Source of the DNA: an uncultured Saprospiraceae bacterium
Lineage (GTDB): Bacteria > Bacteroidota > Bacteroidia > Chitinophagales > Saprospiraceae
Assembly: GCA_937924035.1 (NCBI GenBank)
Contig: CALDTK010000092.1
Location: forward strand, 1 to 45,271
Length of the DNA stretch: 45,271 bases
Direction: 5' to 3'
In this document: piece by piece, positions 1-8,485 of the stretch
Layout of the letters: each line of letters starts with the position of its first letter
How positions within the stretch are numbered: the first letter of the stretch is position 1
The notes under the pieces: model-generated
The model's input: the letters and a program-made list of their open reading frames with translations, nothing else
What the model was told of the DNA's origin: nothing
Databases searched by the model: none
Position numbers and translations under genes: made by a program

Positions 1-1
1 G

Positions 2-301
2 ATTAAGGATCAATCTTGGCAGGCAGTAGCCCATGATTCTACGCTTAGCTATTACCGATCTTATGAGGCCGATCAAGAATTCATTGAGTTTGTTCCTTTA
101 AATATTATTTTGCCTTATTACGCTCGTGTCTCTGAAATTCGGTTGCGAGATTCCGCTTTTTATTTAGTTAAACGATTCACTTCGTTTCATTCTGGGAGAT
201 ATCTCTTTCGAGAGGAACTCGTCGATGTTGTAGAGCCCACTAATGAGCACCGTAAAAGGTTCTTAGCCCTTGAAAAGCTGTTTTTACCTAACAATCGTTA
301 A
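2..301 (+). CDS. Hypothetical protein, 5' end cut off by the window edge
   Basis: The reading frame is open from base 2 to the TAA at 299-301, about 99 residues, so this is the C-terminal part of a longer gene that begins outside the window. An internal TTG at 110 could be mistaken for a start, but the frame upstream is fully open and of similar composition. The visible protein is soluble-looking, rich in charged and aromatic residues, and has no transmembrane segment or recognisable motif. I do not recognise the family. The 230 bases that follow hold no convincing gene. Confidence 0.5.
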   Translation: MKDQSWQAVAHDSTLSYYRSYEADQEFIEFVPLNIILPYYARVSEIRLRDSAFYLVKRFTSFHSGRYLFREELVDVVEPTNEHRKRFLALEKLFLPNNR

Positions 302-530
302 TGAACGCAGCACAAGTCAAGCCTTTTATAGAACCATTATACATTGTGTAAAAGCTCTGTTCACCAGACTCCGCAAACTTTCTTTTCCAAGAGCAATTAG
401 CTGCGTGATTGCGCCCTTTTCGAGGGTGACGGTAACACCAAGCTCGGCTTTTTTTGTTAGGATGGAAAGCTCTTCTCCGTTTTGAAATCATCCTTCAATT
501 CAGCAGCTTGCAGAACGTAGTGTATTTCGC

Positions 531-790
531 ATGAATTACAAGGGCAACGGTATTATGATTTATACAAGCGCTACGAACGATGTTGATGCCTCTGGCAATC
601 GAAGCTGGCTAATAGCTGTTCTTCTTACTTTATTTCTAGGCGTGCTTGGTATCGACCGTTTCTATCTAGGATATCTACTCGCTGGTATCCTAAAATTTTA
701 TACGTCGGAGAATTCGGGATTTGGGCGCTTTTCGACTCTTTTGCCATCCTTTTTGGCGCACTTATGCTGAAGCGCGGAGACTATTTCTAA
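531..790 (+). pseudogene. TM2-domain protein gene interrupted by a one-base frameshift
   Basis: TM2 proteins are small double-spanning membrane proteins of unknown role. Residues from about 25 on read SWLIAVLLTLFLGVLG and IDRFYLGYLLAGILKF, the first TM helix and the hallmark DRFYLG loop. After that the frame goes astray and ends at 768-770. In another frame, from about 710, the sequence reads GIWALFDSFAILFGALML and ends KRGDYF-stop at 788-790, which is exactly the expected second helix and tail. One base therefore appears to be missing around 702-709. Either the gene is broken or the sequence carries an error at that point. The start could be ATG 531 or ATG 555. It stands alone, with no operon neighbours. 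Confidence 0.75.
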
Positions 791-1120
791 ACCTAGATTT
801 CCCCCTTCAAATTCTTGTGCAACATTGTATCAATAATTTGGGATTGCACTGTTACTCCTTCTGATTTTACATAGTTTGATTCACACAGTGGTATTCAAAT
901 AGAAAAACCCCGCCATCTACAAATGATGACGGGGTCAATCAACTATGATATTGTAAATAATTAAATCACTTAGTACTGAAATTGGCTGTAGACATGTTTC
1001 TGGATCTTGTACTTCTGGGATGTTCATCCTTTAGTGCCATCACTAGTTACAGTTGATGCATGGTGATTATAAAACTATATATTTATGAAAATTGTATTGA
1101 ATGCTTTAGTAAAATTATAG
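791..1120. other. Gene-free stretch holding only a leftward terminator
   Basis: No credible open reading frame is present. The only structure seen is the hairpin at 902-935. The rest is AT-rich and without obvious repeats. Confidence 0.5.
902..935 (-). terminator. Intrinsic terminator for the leftward gene at 1121-2227
   Basis: On the plus strand AAAAACCCCGCCATC is followed after 7 bases by GATGACGGGGT. Read leftward this is a 10-11 bp GC-rich stem with one mismatch and a run of five T, about 185 bases beyond the stop codon at 1121. Confidence 0.7.
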
Positions 1121-2227
1121 TTAATAAGATAGGACTTTTGTAATTATACCCGAAGCGGTGTAAGTAGAAGTAGTTTTGATAACTGATACATCATCGATAA
1201 CTACTATTCCAACAAGCCCGCTTGATTTCTTTTTCGCTTGGAAACCTATGTGGAAAGAGTCAAAAGTTGGTGCTTTGAAGATTGCTCTAAAGGTCTTACT
1301 GTCCTGTTTTCCAGAAATGCTAACTTCTCCAAGAGAGAACTGCATAGAACTTATACCATCTGAGCTTCCCAAAAAGACTTCTAAATCAGCAGAAGACAAT
1401 TCATCTGTGCTGCTTACACCATTATAGAGAAATTCTATCTGATATTCTTGTCCTGGAACTAGGTTTAATCTTGGCGTAATTAGCCAATCATTCATTGGCG
1501 TTGGGGAGTGACATGATCCACCAACATAAAGAGCAGTAGTGCCATTTTTACTATAATTCCACACCGCTTCAGATGCGCCAAAACGTTTGAATGTAAAGCT
1601 CGATTTGTAATCTCGATTTAAATCGTAGAGACTCCAGCGGTATGGAATATTTTTGTATCCAACCGAGTTAAAATTTTCTGAGAAAGGAATCGAAAAAGCT
1701 GGATACAACGTAGTGGCCGTCACTTTCACGGGTAATGAAAAGTTACCTGCTCCACAATCTGTTTTAATGTAGAAATCGTAGGTATTGGAATGTGATAGAT
1801 CATTTATTGTAAGCGTGGTTGATCTATATGTGGCTTGAGGTCTACTTCCAAGGACGAACCCCTCTGGTCCAAATTCAAGAAGGTAATCAGGTTCAGCGAC
1901 ATGGCTATCAATATCCCAACTTAACGAAATTGAGTTGAGTCCAGTAACTGTTGCCATGACATTCTTTGGCTCAGGACAGGAGAATTCCGCTATATCAGAA
2001 ATTGTGATCGACTCAATTAAGTATTCAACAACGCTTTCTTCTGGAAGGGTGCCATTGGAATTGTTTTCTTTTTGTTGTTGGCTGAGAGTTGAAGCACAAA
2101 GGTTGGTGCAAATACTCCATGAAGACAATAAGAGTAGAGTAGTGAAGGTCAAAGACTGTGGCAGTAAATTGGTGATGTATTTACTGCGATTAGGCTGGCA
2201 AGTGGTATCGAGAATAGATTTTACCAT
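1121..2227 (-). CDS. Secreted Fn3 plus cleaved-adhesin (choice-of-anchor J type) protein
   Basis: This 368-residue protein has an N-terminal hydrophobic segment at about residues 27-45 ending in an alanine/cysteine-rich cleavage region, so it is probably exported. Residues about 83-170 form a fibronectin type III domain (CPEPKNVMATVTG, SISLSW, YDFYIKTDCG). Residues about 178-352 match the jelly-roll 'cleaved adhesin' or choice-of-anchor J fold: FSENFNS, WSLYDLNRDY, MNDWLITPRLNL, a glycine-rich middle and VVIDDVSV near the end. Such domains bind glycans or other surface ligands. Unlike most relatives, it stops about 12 residues after the domain and has no visible T9SS C-terminal sorting domain. 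It may therefore be truncated, or exported another way. Start ATG at 2227. Confidence 0.7.
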   Translation of the reverse strand: MVKSILDTTCQPNRSKYITNLLPQSLTFTTLLLLSSWSICTNLCASTLSQQQKENNSNGTLPEESVVEYLIESITISDIAEFSCPEPKNVMATVTGLNSISLSWDIDSHVAEPDYLLEFGPEGFVLGSRPQATYRSTTLTINDLSHSNTYDFYIKTDCGAGNFSLPVKVTATTLYPAFSIPFSENFNSVGYKNIPYRWSLYDLNRDYKSSFTFKRFGASEAVWNYSKNGTTALYVGGSCHSPTPMNDWLITPRLNLVPGQEYQIEFLYNGVSSTDELSSADLEVFLGSSDGISSMQFSLGEVSISGKQDSKTFRAIFKAPTFDSFHIGFQAKKKSSGLVGIVVIDDVSVIKTTSTYTASGIITKVLSY

Positions 2228-2328
2228 GATTCTAGGTTAATAGTGAATAGCGTAATATGGTTAGTCTTAGCGGTATTCGCTTTTGACTTATATCGAATAA
2301 GAATATACAAGAATTGAGCCATAATACC

Positions 2329-2539
2329 CTAAAGCGGGTATTTTCTCTTGAAATTGGAATGATTGTTAAAATTGCTACCACTCACGGAAGTCCTTATAGC
2401 TTTTCGAGTGTTGAATTCTGGCCTTCGTTTTTTAGGTGCGAATTGGTACCTGTTCCTATAAATCAACTCCTAGAAATAGCTAGCGCCTCATACTAGCGAA
2501 ATACCCGTTTTAGGAGATCATTAGCAATGGGAACAGGTA
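2329..2539. repeat. Two interleaved inverted repeats (A-B-A'-B' order)
   Basis: CTAAAGCGGGTATTT at 2329-2343 is answered by AAATACCCGTTTTAG at 2499-2513, 14 of 15 positions complementary. TACCTGTTCC at 2447-2456 is answered exactly by GGAACAGGTA at 2530-2539. The order is that of a pseudoknot, not of nested hairpins. Confidence 0.45.
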
Positions 2540-2887
2540 GGTACTTAGCAGCAACGTCATGAGGAATTCCTTCTCTATTTAGTTAAAGTCGGCAGACGAA
2601 CAAATGATGATCCATCATCCACTACACATGGCGGTGCCTCAAGTAAAATGTATAATGAATTAGAAAGTTTGACGACATATTCGTTGCTTTTTCACATCGC
2701 CGAAGGCATCAAATAATTGAAGGTTGTGTTCGCCTTTCGGCAAGACCTCCATGTCGGAAGTTTGAATTTTGCTTCCTTGGAGAGCCTAATACAAGATCAC
2801 TTTAGGTTCGGGCGATAGAGTTCAAGAGTCAAGGGTCGAATCGACTGAATTAACCGAGGTTGCGAGCCCTCCCGGTTTTATTTGTAA

Positions 2888-2970
2888 CATCTCTAACCGT
2901 AGTCCACCAACGTTCGAAGCACGTGGATCCACGTAGCTTCGCTGAGGGATCTCCTGCAGCGTTAGAGATG
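2888..2970. repeat. Nested inverted repeat with a perfect inner palindrome
   Basis: Outer arms are CATCTCTAAC (2888-2897) and GTTAGAGATG (2961-2970), exact complements. Inside lies CGAAGC, then ACGTGGATCCACGT (2921-2934, perfectly palindromic), one extra A, and GCTTCG (2936-2941). It ends about 100 bases before the DUF5606 gene. It has no T-run, so it is not an ordinary terminator. Confidence 0.6.
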
Positions 2971-3072
2971 CGGCAATGAGAAGAGACTAACTTTCATTTT
3001 AAAAATTCCAGACTCCAAATCTGAGATCTCAAATCCTGTATCTCACTTCCCAATTACCCTTACATTCGCGCC

Positions 3073-3483
3073 ATGAATCTACTTGGGCTACTTTCTGTAT
3101 CTGGCAAACCGGGACTTTATCGCATGGTCGGCAATCGCCCAAGCGGCTTGGTTATTGAACCGCTACTTGGCGGACCGCGTCAATTTGCTAGTTCACGTCA
3201 ACACCAGTTCACCCCCTTAGAGTCGATCGCCATCTTCACTGATGATGGAGATAGCCTTCCGCTCAAAGATGTCCTCGGCCGTATCATTGAGCAGCGTGAA
3301 GACAATCCGCTGCCTGCACCGAAAGCAAGTAATGAAGAACTCCGAGAGTACTTGCTAGACATCCTACCTAATCACGATCAAGAGCGTGTATACCCAAGCG
3401 ACATCAAAAAGTTGGTGAAGTGGTTTGGATGGTTGGATAAGAGCGGCGTATTGGAAGAGGAAGAGCCGAAAGAAGAGGAGTAA
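3073..3483 (+). CDS. DUF5606 family protein
   Basis: This is a 136-residue cytoplasmic protein with no signal or membrane segment. The N-terminus (MNLLGLLSVSGKPGLYRMVG) and the block SIAIFTDDGDSLPLKDVL are characteristic of DUF5606, a family of unknown function widespread in Bacteroidota. A C-terminal helical part (LREYLLDILPNHDQERVY, then KKLVKWFGWLD) also fits the family, and the tail is acidic. It is a single-gene unit, closed by a strong terminator at 3541-3574. The function is unknown. Confidence 0.85.
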   Translation: MNLLGLLSVSGKPGLYRMVGNRPSGLVIEPLLGGPRQFASSRQHQFTPLESIAIFTDDGDSLPLKDVLGRIIEQREDNPLPAPKASNEELREYLLDILPNHDQERVYPSDIKKLVKWFGWLDKSGVLEEEEPKEEE

Positions 3484-3488
3484 TATTC

Positions 3489-3506
3489 TTGCTGAGTAAT
3501 CAGCAA
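3489..3506 (+). other. Short perfect hairpin after the DUF5606 gene
   Basis: TTGCTGA and TCAGCAA flank a 4-base loop, 6 bases after the stop codon. There is no T-run, so it is more likely a 3'-end stabilising stem than the terminator itself. Confidence 0.35.
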
Positions 3507-3536
3507 AATTATGTCTTCTCATCATAGAAATGTCTC

Positions 3537-3579
3537 AAAAGGGGCAAATAGGTGTATATACATCTATTTGCCCCCTTTT
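3537..3579 (+). terminator. Strong, symmetrical intrinsic terminator
   Basis: GGGGCAAATAG (3541-3551) pairs exactly with CTATTTGCCCC (3564-3574), and the stem extends three more pairs inward. It is preceded by AAAA and followed by CTTTTC, so it could work in both directions. It closes the DUF5606 gene. Confidence 0.85.
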
Positions 3580-3644
3580 CTGTACAACTGAATGTCGAGC
3601 AGTGAATTAATGTACCTACATCTATTCACTAAACTCACTTCTAC

Positions 3645-4241
3645 ATGAAGATCCTACATATTGATTCCAGTCCCCGTTTTGGCGAAAGCCTAAGTCGCCA
3701 ACTAAGCCAAGCAGTTGTTGACCGCCTTAGAAAAGAAGCCAACGGAACAGCAGAAGTCATTCGCCGCGATGTGGTAGCAGACCCACTTCCTTTCGCCGAC
3801 GGCGAAATGGTCGGTGCGTTCTTCACTCCTCCAGCCGATAGAACCGATGCTCAAAATGCAAAAATTGCAATCAGCGACACATTGGTCTCCGAGCTACAAA
3901 GTGCTGATGCAATCGTAGTCGGCGTCCCAATGTGGAACTTCGGCGTCCCAGCAACTTTTAAAGCTTGGTTCGATCTTGTAGCTCGAGTTGGGGTTACTTT
4001 CCAATACGGTGCAAACGGACCCGAAGGATTGCTCACGGGAAAAAAAGTCTACTTCAACATCGCTACTGGAGGTACTCCTATCGGAAGCGATTGGGACTTC
4101 ATTAGCGGCCACCTAAAAACCTTTTTCGGCTTCCTCGGAATAGCAGATCAAGAGTTTATCGTAGCTGATGGAGTTCAAGGACCAGAAGGCGCCGCAAAAA
4201 TTGCAGCAGCACTTGCGAAAGCTAACGGTCAAGTTGCATAA
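3645..4241 (+). CDS. azoR: FMN-dependent NADH-azoreductase
   Basis: At 198 residues it matches the usual length of the AzoR (AcpD) flavodoxin-fold family, which reduces azo bonds and quinones with NADH using FMN in the cytoplasm. The phosphate-binding loop IDSSPRFGESLSRQL (about residues 6-20) and the block GVPMWNFGVPATFKAWFD (near 93-110), which contacts the flavin, are clear. So are the downstream ATGGTP and HLKTFFGFLGI segments. It stands alone, with a terminator at 4275-4317. An exact copy of the window's dispersed 14-mer (3676-3689) lies within codons 11-15, coding R-F-G-E-S. Confidence 0.93.
   Translation: MKILHIDSSPRFGESLSRQLSQAVVDRLRKEANGTAEVIRRDVVADPLPFADGEMVGAFFTPPADRTDAQNAKIAISDTLVSELQSADAIVVGVPMWNFGVPATFKAWFDLVARVGVTFQYGANGPEGLLTGKKVYFNIATGGTPIGSDWDFISGHLKTFFGFLGIADQEFIVADGVQGPEGAAKIAAALAKANGQVA
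3676..3689 (+). repeat. Dispersed 14-mer GTTTTGGCGAAAGC, exact, plus orientation
   Basis: Lies 31 bases inside azoR, where it codes for parts of R-F-G-E-S. It is the leftmost exact copy in the window. Confidence 0.85.
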
Positions 4242-4274
4242 TTAGCTTTTTATCAAAGCATCAGCTTGCATTTA

Positions 4275-4322
4275 AAAGCCCCTGAAAATGACCTGCACGG
4301 TAGTTTTCAGGGGCTTTCTTTT
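4275..4322. terminator. Bidirectional intrinsic terminator between convergent genes
   Basis: AAAGCCCCTGAAAA (4275-4288) and TTTTCAGGGGCTTT (4304-4317) are exact complements over 14 bp with a 15-base loop. T-rich flanks lie on the right and A-rich flanks on the left. It serves both azoR and the M28 peptidase gene. Confidence 0.88.
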
Positions 4323-4347
4323 TGGAGCGTTTTGGAGATTACAATTC

Positions 4348-5724
4348 TCACTTCCTCAACACCACACTCGGAAACACAACCAAACTTTCGTGGCCTAGTT
4401 TACTCACTGCAGCAACACCAAAGTTGAAGTTGTCCACCACTAAGCCAGTCATGGTGTGCGAGTTCTTATCGCCCGATACCCAGACATAATTGGTCCACTG
4501 TGATTCAGTTGTCAAGCGGTAGTAGATTTTGTACCCAAGTACATCAGATTTTTCGTTTGGAGTCCATTCTAATCGAGCCGCAGGTTCGACAGTGCCGCCG
4601 ATGTCAACGCGTTGAACAACCTCTGGTGCCCAGGCTAAAGAGGCTAGGGTAGCGAGGTTGACACCCGTAAGTTTGGCAGCATAATCAAAGTCTACCCACT
4701 CAATCACATCACCATATGCGATACCGTTTTCTGTACGTAGGTCTTGGTGTTGACGCTCATATTGTTCGTGTGCTTCCATGATGCGCACACCAGCAAATCC
4801 TGCGTCATTGAATGGCTTGTGGTGTCCGCCACGCCCGAATCGATCTAAGCGATAGATCATCATTGGGTTCATCTCAGGCATGTATTGCTTCGTGATCCGA
4901 TGAACGTATCGCGCGAGTTGTCGACTTGAACCATCGACCTCACCGCCATAGTAGCGACGCCAGGTGAGTAGGCGTTCATTTGCATCTTGAAAGTTGGGTT
5001 CAGAGAAGATTCTGAACGTTCGATTGTCTATCACCCCATCAATGCCATGGATGTTGCCAATCATGTCGTTGTTGAGGATACCGATGATGTTCCAACCTTC
5101 TTCTTTAGCTTTTTCTGCCAAAGCTTTGCCACCAAAAAGTCCTTGTTCTTCGCCACTTAAGCCCGCGAGTAGAATGGAGTTTTCGAAACGATAAGCGCTC
5201 AATACACGCGCCGCTTCTAACACGCCTGCCATACCTGAGGCATTGTCATTCGCTCCTGGACTATCATCTGTTCTATTCATCGGGTCACTGATGCGACTAT
5301 CGATGTCGCCACTCATGACGACGTAATTGTTTGGGCGCTTCGTTCCTCGCAAAACCGCATACACGTTGACAACGACCGTAGGGGTATCAATACGGCGATT
5401 GTTTTCTGAAGGAACGAGCGTTCGCTGCTCATAAACCTCTAAACAGCCTCCACATGAAGCACTAATGCGATTGAATTCTGCTTTGATCCAACGACGTGCC
5501 GCACCTATCCCTCTTGTCGTTGAAGTGGTGTCAGAAAGCGTATGACGCGTACCGAAACTTACAAGTTTTTTGATGTCCTTTTCAATTCGATCTGCACGAG
5601 GTGCATGCGCAATGTCCGAAATGCGGGTGTCGAAGGCTGGCGGTTCGCCTTGCGCGAAAGTCACCTTGGGTTTTAGCGAAAGCGAGAAAAAGACAAGTAA
5701 TGAAAAGTAAAGGATGCGTGGCAT
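4348..5724 (-). CDS. Secreted M28 family zinc peptidase with C-terminal Fn3-like domain
   Basis: A 458-residue protein with a signal peptide (residues 1-24, ending TFAQ). The M28 (aminopeptidase) core shows PGANDNASG (Asp160), GLSGEEQGLFGG (Glu192 as general base, Glu193 as ligand), LNNDMIGN (Asp220) and GRGGHHKPFNDAGF (His301/302), the set that holds two zinc ions. The first ligand position, usually GHxDS, is GDIDSR here (Asp140). I recall this variant in a recognised subgroup, so the enzyme may still be active. Residues about 375-455 (RLEWTPNE, YKIYYR, NFGVAAVSKLGHES) form a fibronectin III-like domain. It probably trims peptides outside the cytoplasm. It is monocistronic. A one-mismatch 14-mer lies near the start (5670-5683). 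Confidence 0.85.
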   Translation of the reverse strand: MPRILYFSLLVFFSLSLKPKVTFAQGEPPAFDTRISDIAHAPRADRIEKDIKKLVSFGTRHTLSDTTSTTRGIGAARRWIKAEFNRISASCGGCLEVYEQRTLVPSENNRRIDTPTVVVNVYAVLRGTKRPNNYVVMSGDIDSRISDPMNRTDDSPGANDNASGMAGVLEAARVLSAYRFENSILLAGLSGEEQGLFGGKALAEKAKEEGWNIIGILNNDMIGNIHGIDGVIDNRTFRIFSEPNFQDANERLLTWRRYYGGEVDGSSRQLARYVHRITKQYMPEMNPMMIYRLDRFGRGGHHKPFNDAGFAGVRIMEAHEQYERQHQDLRTENGIAYGDVIEWVDFDYAAKLTGVNLATLASLAWAPEVVQRVDIGGTVEPAARLEWTPNEKSDVLGYKIYYRLTTESQWTNYVWVSGDKNSHTMTGLVVDNFNFGVAAVSKLGHESLVVFPSVVLRK

Positions 5725-6250
5725 GTTGTAAGTTTAAGGCATAGGAGCTTATGAACCGTCAGGTTGAGTTACAAAAATTAAGGAGGACGTCAAGAAGCCT
5801 ATGTGACTCCAGTGTTCAATTTGTACAATAGATTTTAAGGTTCGTAGACTTCTTTTCACATATCTATCTTGCGTGAATAAATTATAATCACTGCACAGCT
5901 CAATTTTTTTATGGACATCATTATTCGCTCAATCAGGTAATATGCCACCCAAACCTGAGCCTTGTAAATGATATGCAAAATGCCTTGTTGAAGGCAACAT
6001 CAAAGCTGAGACCTACATACAGAACAGGCCAGTTATACTATTTATGTGGGCGAAAAAGATGTTAGAATACGTACTTTTTTATCATCCTGTAAGAGTGGAC
6101 GGATGCGGGGATGTCAAAGTGGCCTTGGTAAAGTACCAAACGGCAAAAGGGTTATCCTTTTTATCAGCTCGACTTTCAAACGCTAGAATCGTTAAGAATC
6201 GACTAGTAAATAGTTAGGATAAAATACTTTCATCGCCTTACGTTTAAAGC
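5725..6250. other. Intergenic region between the divergent peptidase and glucosidase genes
   Basis: About 525 bases that must hold both promoters. I see no convincing TTG/TAnnTTTG pair, no coding frame and no substantial inverted repeat beyond the 8-base palindrome TTGTACAA at 5821-5828. Confidence 0.4.
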
Positions 6251-8443
6251 ATGCTTAAAAAACTCCTCACCGGGCTTCTTGTAGTACTTGCCATCATCGT
6301 GGTTGGACTCGTGCTAGTTATTTTTTGGCCAGCAGGTACTCCTCCCCCTCCGCGTACTGATGCATACAGCACCTTGAGTTTTACGGAGGCGAAAAGCAAA
6401 GCTGCAAGTTTAGTTGGTGAAATGACTTTAGATGAAAAAGTCGAACAACTGCATGGAGATCTCACGGGAACACCAGCACTGATCCGATGGGGATTGCGGG
6501 CCATACTTCGGCCAGGAAGAGACATTGTCAATAGTGGTTACAACGAGCGTTTGAATATTCCGCCTATTGCCTTCACGGACGGACCTCGAGGCATAGCCTT
6601 TGCAAACGGAGCGACAGCTTATCCAGTGGCAATGGCCAGGGCGGCCACCTTTAACCCCGAACTGGAGCGAGCAATTGGGAGTGCTTTTGGAATTGAGTCG
6701 CGCAGAGGAGGATACAACTATATCGCCAGTCCGTGTATCAATTTACTGCGTCATCCGGGTTGGGGACGAGCCCAAGAGTGTTATGGAGAAGATCCTTTTC
6801 TCACTGAACGAATGGGCGTAGCGCATGTCGCTGGTATTCAAAAGCATGGCGTGATGTCATGCCCAAAACACTTTGCCTTAAACTCACTTGAAAATCGACG
6901 CTTCACCGTCGACGTTTCCATCGACGAACGCGCACTCCACGAAGTCTATCTCCCGCACTTTAAAGCTGTAGTCGACAGCGGTACAGCTTCGATTATGAGT
7001 GCCTACAACAAACTTCAAGGTGAATATGCAGGTCAAAGTCGTTTTTTGTTAGAAGACATACTCCGCGATGAATGGGGATGGGAAGGCTTCATCACGAGTG
7101 ATTGGATAAATGGCGTTTATGATGCCGAAGCCGGAATTCATGCAGGGATGGATATCGAAATGCCGTGGAATAAGGTCTATGGCGAAATTCCAGATTTAAT
7201 CGCGTCAGGTACTATTCAAGAGTCCCGTATTGACACCCTTGTCAAAAGAGTGGTTGCAGGAAAGCTTTACTGGGCTTCGCAAGCTGGTGTTGCAGGAGCC
7301 GACTATAGCGCAGCGCTATCAACACTTGATCACAAGGAGCTTTCTCAACGTACTGCAGAAGAGAGCATGGTACTCCTTAAAAATGAAGAGGATGTGTTGC
7401 CTATGGTTCCAGAAGCGGTCGAGACTATTCTTCTCGTTGGTCCACTGGCAGAGGCCGATAATCTTGGAGATGCTGCGAGTTCTAAAGTTGATCCAGAATC
7501 AATAATGACGATAAAAGAAGGCCTAGAGCAAATCTATCCTGGCGCGAAGGTGGACTACATCACAGAAGAAAGCAGCGAAGAACTCAAAAGCGCAGCGGAG
7601 AATGCAGATTTTGTGATTGCTGTAGTCGGCTATGCGGCAGATGACGAAGGCGAGAACATTCAAATGTTCAGTGAGCGCGATCCGAATCAGCCCACATGGG
7701 GCACTGGAGGAGATCGAACAGATTTACGTTTGAAGCGGGAAGATGTCGCGCGATTAAAGGATTTGGCTGGGCTAAATTCTAAGACAGTCGCTGTGGTTAT
7801 AGGAGGATCAGCGATTACGATGGACGAATGGATCGATGGTATCCCTTCTGTTCTCATGGCTTGGTATCCTGGTGAGCGGGGTGGCGTAGCGCTAGCTAGA
7901 GTACTGTCAGGCCAGGCGATTCCTGGAGGGCGTTTACCGGTTAGTATTCCTAAAGAATCCAACCGACTTCCTCATTTTGATCCATTCGTAGACACTGTCA
8001 CGTATGGCTACTTTCATGGCTATACTTGGCTGAACAAGACGAAGCAAGCGCCTCGTTTCCCGTTTGGCTTTGGACTCGATTATTCAAAACCTTCGATTGA
8101 TTCTGCTTATGTGATCAATCCAACTCTAGGATTTGGAGATACTCTTCGCATTCAGGTGATGATCAAAGGCAATGGAAATCGAAACGGTTGGGCTGTTCCA
8201 CAAGCCTACGTAAGTTGGCCAGATGCCGCTGGGCGTCCTGATGGTGTCTTACAAGCTTTCGCCAAAACCTCCGTTATTCCAGGAGTAAATCAGCAGGTTG
8301 ATCTGGAAATTCCAACGATCAGACTGCGAAATTATGCAGGTGATGGGCAATGGAATTCAATACCTGGTGAGTATAAAGTTTATCTAGGGCTAGATGCGGA
8401 AGAAGCCAGGTCTAGGGTCATCTTTTTCAGCCTAACAGAATGA
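6251..8443 (+). CDS. Membrane-anchored glycoside hydrolase family 3 (beta-glucosidase type)
   Basis: A 730-residue, two-domain GH3 enzyme. Residues 4-26 form one hydrophobic anchor followed by a proline-rich linker, so the enzyme is probably held facing the periplasm. The TIM-barrel domain shows FTDGPRG, CINLLRHPGWGRAQECYGED, CPKHFALNSLENRR and ITSDWINGVYDAEAG. Asp284 in SDW is the family nucleophile. The alpha/beta sandwich domain (about 385-580) includes DDEGEN and GGDRTDLRL, the usual location of the acid/base glutamate. Then come YPGERGG and GGRLPVSIP. A short C-terminal beta domain follows FPFGFGLDYS. It cleaves terminal beta-linked glucose or similar sugars. No SusC/D genes are adjacent, so the substrate cannot be inferred. 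Start ATG at 6251. Confidence 0.92.
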   Translation: MLKKLLTGLLVVLAIIVVGLVLVIFWPAGTPPPPRTDAYSTLSFTEAKSKAASLVGEMTLDEKVEQLHGDLTGTPALIRWGLRAILRPGRDIVNSGYNERLNIPPIAFTDGPRGIAFANGATAYPVAMARAATFNPELERAIGSAFGIESRRGGYNYIASPCINLLRHPGWGRAQECYGEDPFLTERMGVAHVAGIQKHGVMSCPKHFALNSLENRRFTVDVSIDERALHEVYLPHFKAVVDSGTASIMSAYNKLQGEYAGQSRFLLEDILRDEWGWEGFITSDWINGVYDAEAGIHAGMDIEMPWNKVYGEIPDLIASGTIQESRIDTLVKRVVAGKLYWASQAGVAGADYSAALSTLDHKELSQRTAEESMVLLKNEEDVLPMVPEAVETILLVGPLAEADNLGDAASSKVDPESIMTIKEGLEQIYPGAKVDYITEESSEELKSAAENADFVIAVVGYAADDEGENIQMFSERDPNQPTWGTGGDRTDLRLKREDVARLKDLAGLNSKTVAVVIGGSAITMDEWIDGIPSVLMAWYPGERGGVALARVLSGQAIPGGRLPVSIPKESNRLPHFDPFVDTVTYGYFHGYTWLNKTKQAPRFPFGFGLDYSKPSIDSAYVINPTLGFGDTLRIQVMIKGNGNRNGWAVPQAYVSWPDAAGRPDGVLQAFAKTSVIPGVNQQVDLEIPTIRLRNYAGDGQWNSIPGEYKVYLGLDAEEARSRVIFFSLTE
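8255..8268 (-). repeat. Dispersed 14-mer, exact, minus orientation
   Basis: GCTTTCGCCAAAAC on the plus strand, inside the GH3 gene about 175 bases before its stop, encoding A-F-A-K-T. Confidence 0.85.
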
Positions 8444-8485
8444 AAGATGGTCAAATTGTGCGACCTTGATACGAGAGGTGTAGAC

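Larger units (their letters stand above)
2228..3072. other. 845-base gene-poor region with several inverted repeats
   Basis: The short reading frames here look accidental. Structures visible are: an interleaved pair of inverted repeats (arms 2329-2343 with 2499-2513, and 2447-2456 with 2530-2539); an 11-base palindrome GTCGAATCGAC near 2835-2845; and a nested inverted repeat at 2888-2970. No copies of the 14-mer found elsewhere in the window lie here. The region could be decayed coding or mobile DNA, or could encode an RNA. Confidence 0.4.

Noticed and set aside
2314-2496. A 60-codon frame in the gene-poor region
   Set aside because: Lies within the interleaved inverted repeats and has no resemblance to any family; likely accidental.
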